Positions 28,158 to 38,828 of a stretch of 64,000 bases of DNA are shown here, one piece after another. How positions within the stretch are numbered: the stretch's first letter is position 1; each line of letters begins with the position of its first letter. Position numbers and translations under genes: made by a program. The notes under the pieces are model-generated. The model worked only from the letters and a program-made list of their open reading frames with translations. It was not told where the DNA came from and did not search any database. The DNA is from Pseudomonas parafulva (GTDB lineage Bacteria; Pseudomonadota; Gammaproteobacteria; Pseudomonadales; Pseudomonadaceae), in assembly GCF_000800255.1 (NCBI RefSeq), contig NZ_CP009747.1, positions 1,612,001 through 1,676,000 on the forward strand, read 5' to 3'.

Positions 28158-29071
28158 AGCGGCACCTCCGTTTCCACGCCGGGCTCGGTGACCAACTCGC
28201 CGTCCAGTCCCAGCTTGCTCAGTAGGCGTCGCGCATCGAAGGGGGCGTGCACTTTCTGGTCATTGTCGAAATAACAGTACACGTCGCGACTCACCCGCTT
28301 GCGCGGCGGTTTGCCCAGTACGCAGTGCGCATCGGCCGGCTGCTCGCCACGGCTCCAGGCCTGGATGCGCAGGCGCCAGTGGCGCAACGCCCGTGCGGTG
28401 TAGCCGCTGCTGTACAGCTCGACATCGCCATGCAGGCGCAGGTAGACGAAATCGGCGGTAATGTCTTCGACGCACGGCCACTTGCCTGCACTGTCGGCGA
28501 CCACCAGGGCCACCTTGTGCTTGCGCAGCAGCGTGATGAAAGCCTCGCACAGGAAGCTCTCATGGCGGATCTCGATGGCGTGACGCAGCGGTGCGTTGCC
28601 TTTGATGGCCAGGCCGCCGTTGTCTTCGAGGCGTTCGCTGCAGTGCCGTGCGCAGTCGCGCGCGGCTTTGCGGTCGCGCGGCAGATGCTCGAGGAAGTGG
28701 CTGAAGCGCGCCTCGTCGAATTTCAGGTTCGGCGGGAACTGCCAGAGAATCGGGCCAAGCTTGTCGCCCAGCAGTAAAAGGCCGGAGGCGAAGAAGTTGG
28801 CCATGGCTTCGTCGATGTCCTTGAGCCGGCGCACGTGGGTGATGTAGCGCGGTGCCTTGACCGAGAACACGAAGTCCTCGGGCGTCTCGTCGCGCCATTG
28901 GCGGTAACGTTCCGGGGTTTGCAGCGCGTAGAACGAGCCGTTGATCTCGATGCTGTTCACTGCACGCGAGGCGAATGCCAGCTCGTCGTCCTGACGCAGA
29001 CCTGAGGGGTAGAAGTCCTTGCGCCACGGAGCATAACGCCAGCCAGAAATGCCGATGCGAATGTCGCTCAC
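28154..29071 (-). CDS. DUF72 (YecE-like) protein, GTG start
   Basis: 305 residues from GTG 29071, preceded by AAGGAG seven bases upstream. The family signatures are RIGISGWRYAPWRKDFYP, EINGSFYALQTPERYRQW and FVFSVKAPRYITH, all of the DUF72 TIM-barrel group whose function is unknown. It leads the ybhP-clsB-ybhN operon with a 4-base overlap. An open extension 50 codons upstream lacks family similarity and covers the promoter region. Confidence 0.88.
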   Translation of the reverse strand: MSDIRIGISGWRYAPWRKDFYPSGLRQDDELAFASRAVNSIEINGSFYALQTPERYRQWRDETPEDFVFSVKAPRYITHVRRLKDIDEAMANFFASGLLLLGDKLGPILWQFPPNLKFDEARFSHFLEHLPRDRKAARDCARHCSERLEDNGGLAIKGNAPLRHAIEIRHESFLCEAFITLLRKHKVALVVADSAGKWPCVEDITADFVYLRLHGDVELYSSGYTARALRHWRLRIQAWSRGEQPADAHCVLGKPPRKRVSRDVYCYFDNDQKVHAPFDARRLLSKLGLDGELVTEPGVETEVPL

Positions 29072-29274
29072 GGGGTCTCCTTGGAATCGGTCGATACTGT
29101 GTGTGCGACTGAAACGAAGGGGCGGGGGTTCCGAATGGATGGTCAGCGCGCGCTGGACGGTGCAGCGCCGGTCAGCGACGCTCGCCGAGCGGTGGTTGCG
29201 GGGAACTTTGTCGCTGCGCACGATTCCACCGAGAGCCGGATGCCCGAGGCGCCCGGACCACTCTGGAGGTGCTC

Positions 29275-29826
29275 ATGGCCCGACATATCATCCACTTCAC
29301 CGGCCCGATCAATTCCTCGACCTGCGGCAACTTGATCAACACCTGCTCGCGCGCTGTCCAGCAAGGTGCCGAGGCGCTGCAGATCAACATCGCGACCATG
29401 GGCGGGGAGTGCAGCTACGGTTTCACCCTGTACAACTTCCTCCTGGCTCAACCGATACCGGTGCACACCCACAATCTCGGCACCGTCGAGTCGATGGGCA
29501 ACATCCTGTTCCTGGCAGGCAGCCGGCGTACCGCCTGCCGCTACAGCAAGTTCCTGTTCCACCCGTTTCACTGGACGCTGCATGGCTCGGTGGACCATTC
29601 GCGCATGGCCGAATACGCCATGAGCCTGGACTACGACCTGAGGCTGTACGCCGAAATCGTCGCCGAACGCACGCAGGGATCGCGCGAAGACCTGGACGTC
29701 ACCCGCTACCTGATGGCGTACCCGCGTATCCTTGGCCCCGCCGAGGCGCTGGCCAGCGGGATGATCCACGCCATCGACGAATTGCCGCTGGCCGGTGACG
29801 TGGTGCAATGGAGCGTGCATGCTTGA
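29275..29826 (+). CDS. ClpP-like serine protease fold protein
   Basis: 183 residues from ATG 29275, with GGAGG five bases upstream. The ClpP/crotonase pattern is visible: FTGPINSSTCGNLIN at the N-terminus, the oxyanion loop GGECSYGFTLYNFL, the nucleophile region VESMGN (Ser about residue 78) and a histidine 23 residues later (FLFHPFHW), with a candidate Asp in EDLDVTRYL. It is shorter than true ClpP (about 200 residues), the region after the Ser is divergent, and no Clp ATPase is adjacent. It is divergent from the DUF72 gene. A degradative or regulatory peptidase role is inferred. Confidence 0.75.
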   Translation: MARHIIHFTGPINSSTCGNLINTCSRAVQQGAEALQINIATMGGECSYGFTLYNFLLAQPIPVHTHNLGTVESMGNILFLAGSRRTACRYSKFLFHPFHWTLHGSVDHSRMAEYAMSLDYDLRLYAEIVAERTQGSREDLDVTRYLMAYPRILGPAEALASGMIHAIDELPLAGDVVQWSVHA

Positions 29827-29835
29827 GGCCAGGCC

Positions 29836-32800
29836 TCAGTAAGGCACCGACCCACTCAACGACTCGATCACCTCGATCAGTTCGTCGTAGCCCACGGGCT
29901 TGTTCAGGTGGCGGTCGAAGCCCGACTGCCGCGACTTGTGCTGATCGGCACTGGCGCCGTAGCCGGTCAAGGCAATGGCCGGTGTGCTGCGCAAGTGTTC
30001 CAGGCTGCGCAGGGCCTTGATCAAGGCATGGCCATCCATGCCCGGCATGCCGATGTCCGAGAGGATGATGTCGTAGCGGTCCTGCCCGGCAGCCTCCAGC
30101 GCCTTGCGCGGATCGCTGTAGGCATGCACCACGGCGCTTTCCATCTCCAGCAATTGCTGCATCACGTCCAGCACCTCGATCGAGTCATCCACCAACAGCA
30201 CGCAGATGCCATGCAGACGGCCCTCGGTCTGTGGCGGCGGGGCATCGGCGCGCTCGTCCTGGCGTGCTGCGCTGAGCGGTAGACGTACGCTGAAGACGCA
30301 GCCCTGGCCTAGGCCCGGCGACTGCGCGCGCACCGTGCCGTCATGCGCTTCGACCAGTTGGCGGACCAACGACAGGCCGATGCCCAGTCCTTCGCGGTTG
30401 TGGCTGGTGGCGGCAGGGGCGGCCTGGCTGAACAGGTCGAAAATCTTCTCCAGGCTGTCCTCGCGCAGGCCTACCCCTTGGTCGATGACTTGCAGCAGGG
30501 CCTGGTCGTCTTCGCGGCTGAGCAGCAGATGAATCTCGCCGCCGTCGGGGCTGAATTTCAGGGCGTTGTTCAGCAGGTTCCAGATGATCTGCTCCAGCCG
30601 CGTACTGTCGCCTTCGATGTACAGCGGCTGACCATCGGCCGGCACGCTCAGGCGGATCGTGCAGTTGTGCTGTTCGCTCGACACCACCGCATGAATACCC
30701 AGCAGGATCGCGGTGAGATCGACCGATTCGGTCCGCAACTTGAGCTTGCCGGTACGGATACGTGCCACATCGAGCAGGTCGTCGATGATCCGGGCCTGGC
30801 TCGACACCGCTTCGCAGATGGTGCTGACCGCCTTGCTCGCGGTGCCTGCACCTTTGATCACGGGCAGGCGGCGGAGGATTTCGGCGTTGAGCTGAATGAG
30901 GTTCAGCGGATGCTTGAGCTCGTGGGACATCACCGCGAAGAACTCGTCCTTCAGGTGGCTGGAGGTTTGCGACTCGGCCAGTTGCTTGCTCTGCTCATCG
31001 TGCAGGCGCTTGTGGCCGGTGAGGTCGCGGGCGATCTTGACGTAGCCGCGCAGGCTGCTGCCCTTGAGCAGCGAGACCTCGCCGCTGCAATAGAAACGGC
31101 TGCCATCCTTGCGCACGTGCCAGCGTTCGTCCTGGCCGCGCCCATTGACCCGGGCGCTGTGCAGTTCGCGCTCGGGCACGCTGCCCTGGCGATCCTCCTC
31201 GGTGAAGATCAACTCGTAGTGTCGTCCCAGGACTTCTTCCTTGGTGTAGCCGAAGATCAGGGTAGCGCCGGTGTTCCAGTCGCTGATCGAGCCCTGCTCG
31301 TCGAGCAAAATGATAGCGAAGTCATGGGTGCTTTCGGCCACCAGGCGCATGCGTTCCTCGCCCAGGCGCAGGCGTTCTTCGGTGGCGCGGCTCTTGCTGA
31401 TGTCGATGAAGGTCAACACCGTGCCGTCGATTTTCTGCTCGCTGGAGCGGTAGGCCAGCAGCCGGGTGAAGTACCAGTGCTGGTCCTGGCCGCTGACCTC
31501 GCGCTCGATGCTGGTGCCGCCCTGGGCCACGGCGCGGGCGTCGTCGGCCAGCTCCGGATAGTTGAGGCGGTGGGTGATGTCGAGCAGCGAGCGGCCGGTG
31601 TCGACCGGCAGCATGTTGAAGATGTCGGTGGCGCGCGGGGTGAACCAGCGGATGCACAGGTTGCGGTCGACGAATACCGTGGCGATGTCGGTGGAGGCGA
31701 TCAGGTTGCTCAGGTAGTCGTTGACCTTGTCGGTTTCCTCGACTTTGTTCTTGAGTTCGTAGTTGACCGTCAGCAATTCCTCGTTGATCGACTGCAACTC
31801 TTCCTTGCTGGTTTCCAGTTCTTCGCTGGCCGAGCGTAGCTCCTCGTTGATGGCCTGCATCTCTTCATTGGAGGCGGTCAGTTCCTCGCTGGAAATCTCC
31901 GATTGCTCGATGGTTTCCTGCAACTGCAAGCGCGTGCGCTGCAGTTCACGCTCCAGGTTGGTCAGCACCATGCTGTCGGTCTGGCGGATGCCGCCGGCCA
32001 GCGCAATGGAAGGGTCCGGGGCGCGTTCCTCGAAAACCACCAGCAGGCACTCGCTGACGCTGGGGTCGTCCTTGTGCGGGTGGACGACGATTTCCACCTG
32101 GATTCGCTCGTCGCCTTCGCCCAATTCGACCGGGCGCGAAGTGACCGCCTGGGAGCCCTGGCGGGCCTGGAACAGGGTGCTGCGCAAGGCCAGGCGCAGG
32201 CTGGGCAGCACCAGATTGATCAGGTTGCGGCTCGGCTCGCCGCCGGTCAGTTGCAGAAAGCGACCGACGCCGTCGCTCATGTGCAGGATCATGCCTTCGC
32301 CATCGACGATCAGGCTGGGTGGGCTGCGCCGGGCCAGGGCGCGGTGATGGACTTCGGCGTAGGACGGCTTGCGCGCAGCGCGCGTCTTGACCGGCGTGCC
32401 CGGGGTGGCGGGCGGCAGGTCCGCTCCGGTCAGCCGGCGTCCGGAGTGGCGCAGGCCACTGGGCATTTCGCGGGCGCGGAAGATGCGGTTGCGCTTGTCC
32501 ACCGGGGCGAACAGCTCGCCGGCCAGGTCTGCCGACTCGGAGGATCCGAGGAACAGGTAACCGCCGGGGCGCAGGGCGAAGTGGAACATCTGCAGAATGT
32601 CGCGCTGCACCTCGCGGTCGAGGTAGATCAGCAGATTGCGGCACACCACCAGGTCGATCTGCGAGAACGGCGGGTCGGACAACAGGTTGTGCCGAGCGAA
32701 CAGCACCTGCTCGCGCACCTCCTTGCGCACCCGGTAGTGCTGGTCTTCCTTGCTGAAGAACTGGCGTAGCCGCCCGGGCGGCACATCGGTGACGATCGCT

Positions 32801-33978
32801 TCGGAATAGTTGCCGCTGCGCGCTTGCGTGATGGCGCGCCCGTCCAGGTCGGTGGCGAACACCTGGACCTTGGCCTCGCGCTTCTCCAGGGCCAGTTGCT
32901 CGCTGACCAGCATGGCCAGGCTGTAGGCTTCTTCGCCGGTGGAGCAGCCTGCGGACCAGACGCGAATGTCGGCGGGGCCTTCGCCGCTTTCGCCGTCGCT
33001 GACCAACTCGGGCAACACATGCCGCTCAAGGGCTTCGAAGGCTTCGCGGTCGCGGAAGAAGTTGGTCACGCCGATGAGCATGTCGGCCAGCAACTCATCG
33101 GACTCCTCCGGATGTTGCTCCAGGTAACGGTAGTAGCCGGGCAGGTCGGTCTGCGCGGTCACGTGCAGGCGCCGCTCGATGCGACGCAACACGGTGGCGC
33201 GCTTGTAGTGCTGGAAGTCATGGCCGGTGTTGGCGCGCAGCAGCAGGAGGATTTCCTCGAGCAGCGGTTCGGCCTGCTGCGGGTCGCCCTCGCGGATACC
33301 CAGCGGCGGCGGCATGTTCTGCTCGTCCACTTCCGGCAGGCGCACTTGCTTGGCCTTGAGCCAGATTTCCATCAACTTCTGGGCCATGTCGGCTGCCGGC
33401 ATGACGAAGTCCACCAGGCCGGTGGCGATAGCGGCGCGGGGCATGCTGTCGTGCAGGGCGTCGTCTGGTGTTTGCACCAGGGTCACGCCGCCCTGTTCCT
33501 TGATCCGCGACAGGCCCACTGCACCATCGGCGCCCGTGCCCGAAAGCACCACGCAGAAGGCGTGGTCCTTGTGCACATCGGCCAGGTCGCGGAAGAACAG
33601 GTCAATGGCCACATGGTCGCCACGACGGCGATTGGCCGGGCTGACGCGCAGATAGCCGTCGTTGGTGGAGAGCCGGCTGGCCGGTGAGATCACGTAGACG
33701 TGATTGCGCTCGATCGGCACAGGCGCTGTCACCTGGCGCACGGGCATTCGCGTTACGCCCTGAATGATGTGGTCCGCCATGCTCTGATGGTCCGGGGACA
33801 GGTGCAGCACCACCACGAATGCCATGCCGCAGTCGGCAGGCATCTGTTCGAAGAAGGTACAGATGGCCTCGATGCCGCCGGCCGATGCGCCGATGCCCAC
33901 CACCGGAAAATCGAGGTGACTGGGCATCAGTTTGCGATTGACTGGTGAGGCGGTGGGCTGGTTGGAAGACGACGTCAT
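29836..33978 (-). CDS. CheB-CheR-PAS hybrid histidine kinase/response regulator
   Basis: 1380 residues from ATG 33978. In order: CheB methylesterase (about 24-205; IGASAGG, LSGTGADGA), CheR methyltransferase (about 220-480; VWSAGCSTGEEAYSLAM, VVCRNLLIYL), a PAS-like segment, a coiled coil around 720-790 rich in EEL/NEE heptads, further PAS domains, HisKA with SHELKHPLN, HATPase (NLLNNALKFSPDGG, GLGIGLSLV) and a C-terminal receiver with LSDIGMPGMDG and KPVGYDELI. This is a known multidomain type, here unlinked to other chemotaxis genes, so its output may be a phosphorelay. An open stretch 63 codons upstream is unlikely coding. Confidence 0.92.
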   Translation of the reverse strand: MTSSSNQPTASPVNRKLMPSHLDFPVVGIGASAGGIEAICTFFEQMPADCGMAFVVVLHLSPDHQSMADHIIQGVTRMPVRQVTAPVPIERNHVYVISPASRLSTNDGYLRVSPANRRRGDHVAIDLFFRDLADVHKDHAFCVVLSGTGADGAVGLSRIKEQGGVTLVQTPDDALHDSMPRAAIATGLVDFVMPAADMAQKLMEIWLKAKQVRLPEVDEQNMPPPLGIREGDPQQAEPLLEEILLLLRANTGHDFQHYKRATVLRRIERRLHVTAQTDLPGYYRYLEQHPEESDELLADMLIGVTNFFRDREAFEALERHVLPELVSDGESGEGPADIRVWSAGCSTGEEAYSLAMLVSEQLALEKREAKVQVFATDLDGRAITQARSGNYSEAIVTDVPPGRLRQFFSKEDQHYRVRKEVREQVLFARHNLLSDPPFSQIDLVVCRNLLIYLDREVQRDILQMFHFALRPGGYLFLGSSESADLAGELFAPVDKRNRIFRAREMPSGLRHSGRRLTGADLPPATPGTPVKTRAARKPSYAEVHHRALARRSPPSLIVDGEGMILHMSDGVGRFLQLTGGEPSRNLINLVLPSLRLALRSTLFQARQGSQAVTSRPVELGEGDERIQVEIVVHPHKDDPSVSECLLVVFEERAPDPSIALAGGIRQTDSMVLTNLERELQRTRLQLQETIEQSEISSEELTASNEEMQAINEELRSASEELETSKEELQSINEELLTVNYELKNKVEETDKVNDYLSNLIASTDIATVFVDRNLCIRWFTPRATDIFNMLPVDTGRSLLDITHRLNYPELADDARAVAQGGTSIEREVSGQDQHWYFTRLLAYRSSEQKIDGTVLTFIDISKSRATEERLRLGEERMRLVAESTHDFAIILLDEQGSISDWNTGATLIFGYTKEEVLGRHYELIFTEEDRQGSVPERELHSARVNGRGQDERWHVRKDGSRFYCSGEVSLLKGSSLRGYVKIARDLTGHKRLHDEQSKQLAESQTSSHLKDEFFAVMSHELKHPLNLIQLNAEILRRLPVIKGAGTASKAVSTICEAVSSQARIIDDLLDVARIRTGKLKLRTESVDLTAILLGIHAVVSSEQHNCTIRLSVPADGQPLYIEGDSTRLEQIIWNLLNNALKFSPDGGEIHLLLSREDDQALLQVIDQGVGLREDSLEKIFDLFSQAAPAATSHNREGLGIGLSLVRQLVEAHDGTVRAQSPGLGQGCVFSVRLPLSAARQDERADAPPPQTEGRLHGICVLLVDDSIEVLDVMQQLLEMESAVVHAYSDPRKALEAAGQDRYDIILSDIGMPGMDGHALIKALRSLEHLRSTPAIALTGYGASADQHKSRQSGFDRHLNKPVGYDELIEVIESLSGSVPY

Positions 33979-34180
33979 GGCACGGCCTTGTACAGGGCGA
34001 GGGGACCACCCAGAGAGGGGAATCGGACAGGGTGAGGGAGTATAGGCTTCGCAGCCTGGGGGACGAAAGCGGTGGCGTAGGGCTCGCTCCTCCGGGATTG
34101 GGACTTGGACTTGAACCGCGCAAGAAAGTGCTGAGTTAGCGGCAATGTTCATCGTGGCGCTGCACAACGGCCAATACTGG

Positions 34181-34214
34181 GGCGCTAAAGTCAGGCCCCG
34201 GCGCCTTTAGCGCC
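34181..34214. repeat. 10-base perfect inverted repeat in the kinase-KGG intergenic region
   Basis: GGCGCTAAAG, 14-base loop, CTTTAGCGCC. It lies in the 354-base gap between the divergent hybrid kinase and KGG genes, about 120 bases before the latter. It could be an operator or RNA hairpin. Apart from this I see nothing definite in the gap. Confidence 0.6.
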
Positions 34215-34332
34215 GCCGGTCAGAGATTCATCAAAACGATGGAGCGCAGTGTCAGGCGACTGTCGGAACCAGGGTAGGCGTGTGCATCGCGCGCGTACCG
34301 GCTGGCCACAGAATCCTTGTAGGAGACATGAC

Positions 34333-34548
34333 ATGGCACATGAACCTGAGCAAGACCGCCCGAGCAAGCGCGGCGGCACCCGGCAGCCCAATCCGGGCAA
34401 TTTCGCTAACGACCCCGAGCGCGCGTCGCGTGCCGGTCAGAAGGGCGGACAGAACTCTGGCGGCAACTTCGCCAATGACCGCGCGCGTGCCTCCGAGGCC
34501 GGGCGCCGGGGCGGGCAGAACAGCCGCGGCGGCGCACGTGATGCTTGA
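34333..34548 (+). CDS. KGG-repeat general stress protein (YciG-like)
   Basis: 71 residues, very hydrophilic, built from two copies of a KGG unit: NPGNFANDPERASRAGQKGG and SGGNFANDRARASEAGRRGG. This is the con-10/YciG stress-protein domain, members of which are usually under stationary-phase control. ATG 34333 is preceded by AGGAG seven bases upstream; a nearer-looking ATG at 34328 is in another frame. The biochemical role of the family is not settled. Confidence 0.9.
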   Translation: MAHEPEQDRPSKRGGTRQPNPGNFANDPERASRAGQKGGQNSGGNFANDRARASEAGRRGGQNSRGGARDA

Positions 34549-34622
34549 TGGCTAGACTCTGAACAGGCCCGGTCATCCCTTTGCCTGGGCCAGTGGCAAT
34601 CCTCAGCCCTGGAGAGCGAATC

Positions 34623-35846
<1,224 letters not shown>

Positions 35847-35941
35847 ACGCACTGTTTATCCACTTGTTCGACAATTTTCTGAATCTTCGCGATGCAGCCC
35901 GATCAATCTAGGGTCATCCATGGAGAACAGGAGGCCCAGAA

Positions 35942-36247
35942 ATGCCAGCTCCACAGTTGTACGTCATCGAATACAAGCAGCATGGGCAGCTGCGCAGCTT
36001 CATCATTCGATCGGAGCGCATGGACAATGCCGAGGCTTGGCATTGGGCCAGTTGCGATGCGGGGGTGGGCATCATCCCCAAGTTCGGGCGAGAGAAGATC
36101 AAGAAAGTCAGCCGGCCCATGGCTGAGCGCTACGGCATTACCGATGTGACCTGGCGGCTGTCCGGAAGCGGTGCCGGACGCAACGGCAGCGACAGCCCGC
36201 AACGCACCGAGCCGCTGTCTGGCGGCGAGATGCGTGTGCTGGTGTGA
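35942..36247 (+). CDS. Small conserved hypothetical protein (DUF6555-like)
   Basis: 101 residues from ATG 35942 with GGAGG eight bases upstream. The body (PQLYVIEYKQHGQLRSF, GVGIIPKFGREKIKKVSRP) is basic and compact, with a Gly/Ser-rich tail. I recall it as one of the short Pseudomonas proteins grouped as DUF6555, but not firmly. No signal peptide or helix is visible. It ends 13 bases from the convergent aldo-keto reductase gene. Confidence 0.7.
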   Translation: MPAPQLYVIEYKQHGQLRSFIIRSERMDNAEAWHWASCDAGVGIIPKFGREKIKKVSRPMAERYGITDVTWRLSGSGAGRNGSDSPQRTEPLSGGEMRVLV

Positions 36248-36260
36248 TCACCGGGTTAAG

Positions 36261-37268
36261 TCAGCGCGGCAGCCGCCCGCTGACGAAATGCGCGACATCG
36301 TTGAATCCCGGGGTCGAAGCATGTCCTGGGGTGACCAGTGAATCGACGAAGGCTTCGTCTTCAGTGCTGATCTGGACCTCCAGCGCGCCGGCGTAGGTCT
36401 GCCACTGCGCCTCGGTGCGCGGGCCGACGATGGCCGAGCTGATCAATTGGTTGTTGAGTACCCAGGCAATGGCGAATTCGACCATGCCGACCCCTTTGGC
36501 CTGGGTGTACGCGTGGATCTTCTGGGCAATGGCCAGCGATTCCTGCCGCCATTCCACCTCCATGATGCGTTTGTCCTGGCGCGCCGCACGGCTGCCTTGC
36601 TCAGGTGTTGCGCCCGGTGCGTACTTGCCGCTGAGCACGCCGCGCGCCAGCGGGCTGAAGGGCACCACGCCCAAGCCATGGTAGGCGGCTGCCGTGAGCT
36701 GCTCGGGCTCGGCCTGGCGGTTGACGATGTTGTACAGCGGTTGGCTGACCACCGGTTTGGCCACACCCAGGCGCTCGGCCAGGTTGCAGATCTCGGCGAT
36801 GCGCCAGCCGCGGAAGTTGGACACGCCCCAGTAGCGGATCTTGCCTTGCTGCAGCAGGTCCCCCATGGCGCGCACGGTTTCCTCCAGCGGCACCTGGTGG
36901 TCCTCGCGGTGCAGGTAGTAGATGTCCAGGTAATCGGTGTTCATGCGCGTGAGCGTGGCGTGCAGGGCATTGAACAGGTGCTTGCGCGACAGACCGCTAC
37001 GGTTGGGCAGTCCGTCGACCGGTCCATAGCCGCCTTTGGAGGCGACCACCCAGTCCTGACGATTATGCGCCACCGCCTGGCCGACGATTTCCTCAGAGCG
37101 TCCGGCGTTGTACACATCGGCGGTGTCGATGAAATTGATGCCCTGGTCCCAGGCCTGACCGATGATTTTCAGCGCGGTCGGAGTGTCGGTCTGTTCGCCG
37201 AACATCATGCTGCCCAGGGTCAGGGCGGAAACGTGCAGGCCGGAGCGGCCGAGGGGGCGGTAGCGCAT
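36261..37268 (-). CDS. Aldo/keto reductase
   Basis: 335 residues from ATG 37268. The signatures NFIDTADVYNAGRSEEIVG (catalytic Asp/Tyr), the catalytic-Lys region VVASKGG and DIYYLHREDHQ are those of NADPH-dependent aldo/keto reductases of the YajO/Tas group. It reduces aldehydes or ketones in the cytoplasm; the substrate is unknown. It is a single gene, divergent from the YbjN gene and convergent with the small hypothetical gene. Confidence 0.87.
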   Translation of the reverse strand: MRYRPLGRSGLHVSALTLGSMMFGEQTDTPTALKIIGQAWDQGINFIDTADVYNAGRSEEIVGQAVAHNRQDWVVASKGGYGPVDGLPNRSGLSRKHLFNALHATLTRMNTDYLDIYYLHREDHQVPLEETVRAMGDLLQQGKIRYWGVSNFRGWRIAEICNLAERLGVAKPVVSQPLYNIVNRQAEPEQLTAAAYHGLGVVPFSPLARGVLSGKYAPGATPEQGSRAARQDKRIMEVEWRQESLAIAQKIHAYTQAKGVGMVEFAIAWVLNNQLISSAIVGPRTEAQWQTYAGALEVQISTEDEAFVDSLVTPGHASTPGFNDVAHFVSGRLPR

Positions 37269-37425
37269 GCTGAAGGTCCTTGCATCGGGAAGGGGATCGG
37301 TCCGTTTTACACACAACGCCGCGGCTTTTAAAGGCTGGGCGCGCGTGCCTGGGTGTCGTCCTGGCCAATCAGAAGCGCTGTGCTACTACTTGATAGCGAC
37401 GTAATGATGATGAGGAAGCGTGTGC

Positions 37426-37899
37426 ATGACGGATGTGACCCTTATTGAAACCGTGAGCGTAGAGTCGCTGACCGAGCTGCTGCAGGATGCCGGCTGTCGG
37501 GTCAACCGCAACGAACAGAGCGCTGTGGTGCAGTTGCTCAGCGCCAGTCAGGGCGTGGGCTATGCGGTGCGCTTCGGCAACCGCGCGCCAGGCAAGGACG
37601 GCGAATTTCTCGACTTTACCTTCAGTTGTGCGCTGCGCATCCAGGGTGACCTGCCGGACGGCTTGGCTGAACGCTGGAATGCGAGCCGGCGGTTCGCCCG
37701 GTTGTCGCTACAAGGTGAATTTCTGGTGATGGAAATGGATGTCGTGGTGGCCGATGGCGTCACCCCGAAGCATCTGCTCGGTAGCCTGCTGCTGTGGGAT
37801 CGGGTGTTGCAGGAGTTCATCGTTTATCTGCGCGACTACGGGCGTAATAACCCGGTACAGGCCGCGCAGTCGGTCAGCGACGACACGGCTGCGGTCTGA
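37426..37899 (+). CDS. YbjN-domain protein
   Basis: 157 residues from ATG 37426 with GAGGAA eight bases upstream. The small alpha/beta YbjN fold is suggested by LTELLQDAGCRVN, FTFSCALRIQGDLP and RFARLSLQGEFLVMEMDVVV. It is soluble and cytoplasmic. The family is linked to stress or motility regulation or to chaperone-like binding, but no activity is known. Its stop is 10 bases from the convergent alkB stop. Confidence 0.8.
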   Translation: MTDVTLIETVSVESLTELLQDAGCRVNRNEQSAVVQLLSASQGVGYAVRFGNRAPGKDGEFLDFTFSCALRIQGDLPDGLAERWNASRRFARLSLQGEFLVMEMDVVVADGVTPKHLLGSLLLWDRVLQEFIVYLRDYGRNNPVQAAQSVSDDTAAV

Positions 37900-37909
37900 A
37901 GGCTGTGCT

Positions 37910-38554
37910 TCAGCCTGCCCTGCGCAAGGTCAGGTTGATGCGTCGCTCGCCCATTCGTTCATGGCGTCCCGGCTTGATCGGTAACACGCCATGAAATCGC
38001 AGCCGGTCCTCGCCGCCCCAGACCAGGACATCGCCATGATTGAGCGGCACCTGTTGCGGGCGGTCGCTGCGCTGATGGCCGCCGAACAGGAACGTGGCTG
38101 GCAGGCCCAGTGAAATCGACACGATCGGCTGGGCGAAGTCGCGTTCGTCACGGTCCTGGTGCAGGGTCAGTCGGGTGCCGGGCAGGTAGTGGTTGATCAG
38201 GCAGGCGTCGGCGACAAAATCGTCGAAGCCGGCTGCGGCGGCTGCCTGGGTTGCCAGGGACGATAACGTCTCGGGCAGCCTCGGCCAGGGTCGATCAGTG
38301 CGCGGGTCGGTGCGGCTGTAGCGGTAGCCGCGCTCATCGCTGACCCAGCCGAACGTGCCGCAGTTGCTCAAAGCCACGGCCATGTGCAGCCCGCCGGGCG
38401 TGCGCATGTGCCTGAAGGGCGCCGCGCGCAACACCGGGCGCAGCGCGTCGAGCAACGCTTCGATCCGCGGCAGGGCGAAGCCGGGGAGCAATACGGTGTG
38501 GCTGGCCAAGCGCTGGGGCTGCTGGCCGAACAGGTCGAGGTCGGACTGGATCAT
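37910..38554 (-). CDS. alkB: DNA oxidative demethylase AlkB
   Basis: About 214 residues from ATG 38554; a GTG three codons earlier is also possible. The Fe(II)/2-oxoglutarate dioxygenase ligands are visible as LHQDRDE (His, Asp) and RFHGV (His), with RINLTLRR binding 2-oxoglutarate; NHYLPGTRLTLH is the substrate lid region. It directly reverses N1-methyladenine and N3-methylcytosine in DNA. It is not linked to ada or other adaptive-response genes here. Confidence 0.92.
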   Translation of the reverse strand: MIQSDLDLFGQQPQRLASHTVLLPGFALPRIEALLDALRPVLRAAPFRHMRTPGGLHMAVALSNCGTFGWVSDERGYRYSRTDPRTDRPWPRLPETLSSLATQAAAAAGFDDFVADACLINHYLPGTRLTLHQDRDERDFAQPIVSISLGLPATFLFGGHQRSDRPQQVPLNHGDVLVWGGEDRLRFHGVLPIKPGRHERMGERRINLTLRRAG

Positions 38555-38828
38555 GGCGCTCACGGGCGGGGACAGGCGCTCAGTGTAGCGTCATGGTCGG
38601 GCAGCGCCCATGTCCTCCGGTCGTCCGTAAGCCTTCGTCGCACTGATCTCTAGCAACAAAGTGTTACTCTTTCAAGCCCTGCGACAACAGGCCGCAGCCC
38701 ATAAATACGGGGCTGCGGGGGAATTGCCGTGTCGTCGTGTGGCCGCTGACGGGGTGTCATGCCAGAATGCCGCGGTTTTCGACCGGTCCTGCGCGAGGAC
38801 CGGCGCCTCTCCTGTAAAGGATGGTTCC

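Noticed and set aside
30343..31839. 498-codon plus-strand frame inside the hybrid kinase
   Set aside because: Low-complexity antisense reading of a gene with well-defined domains.
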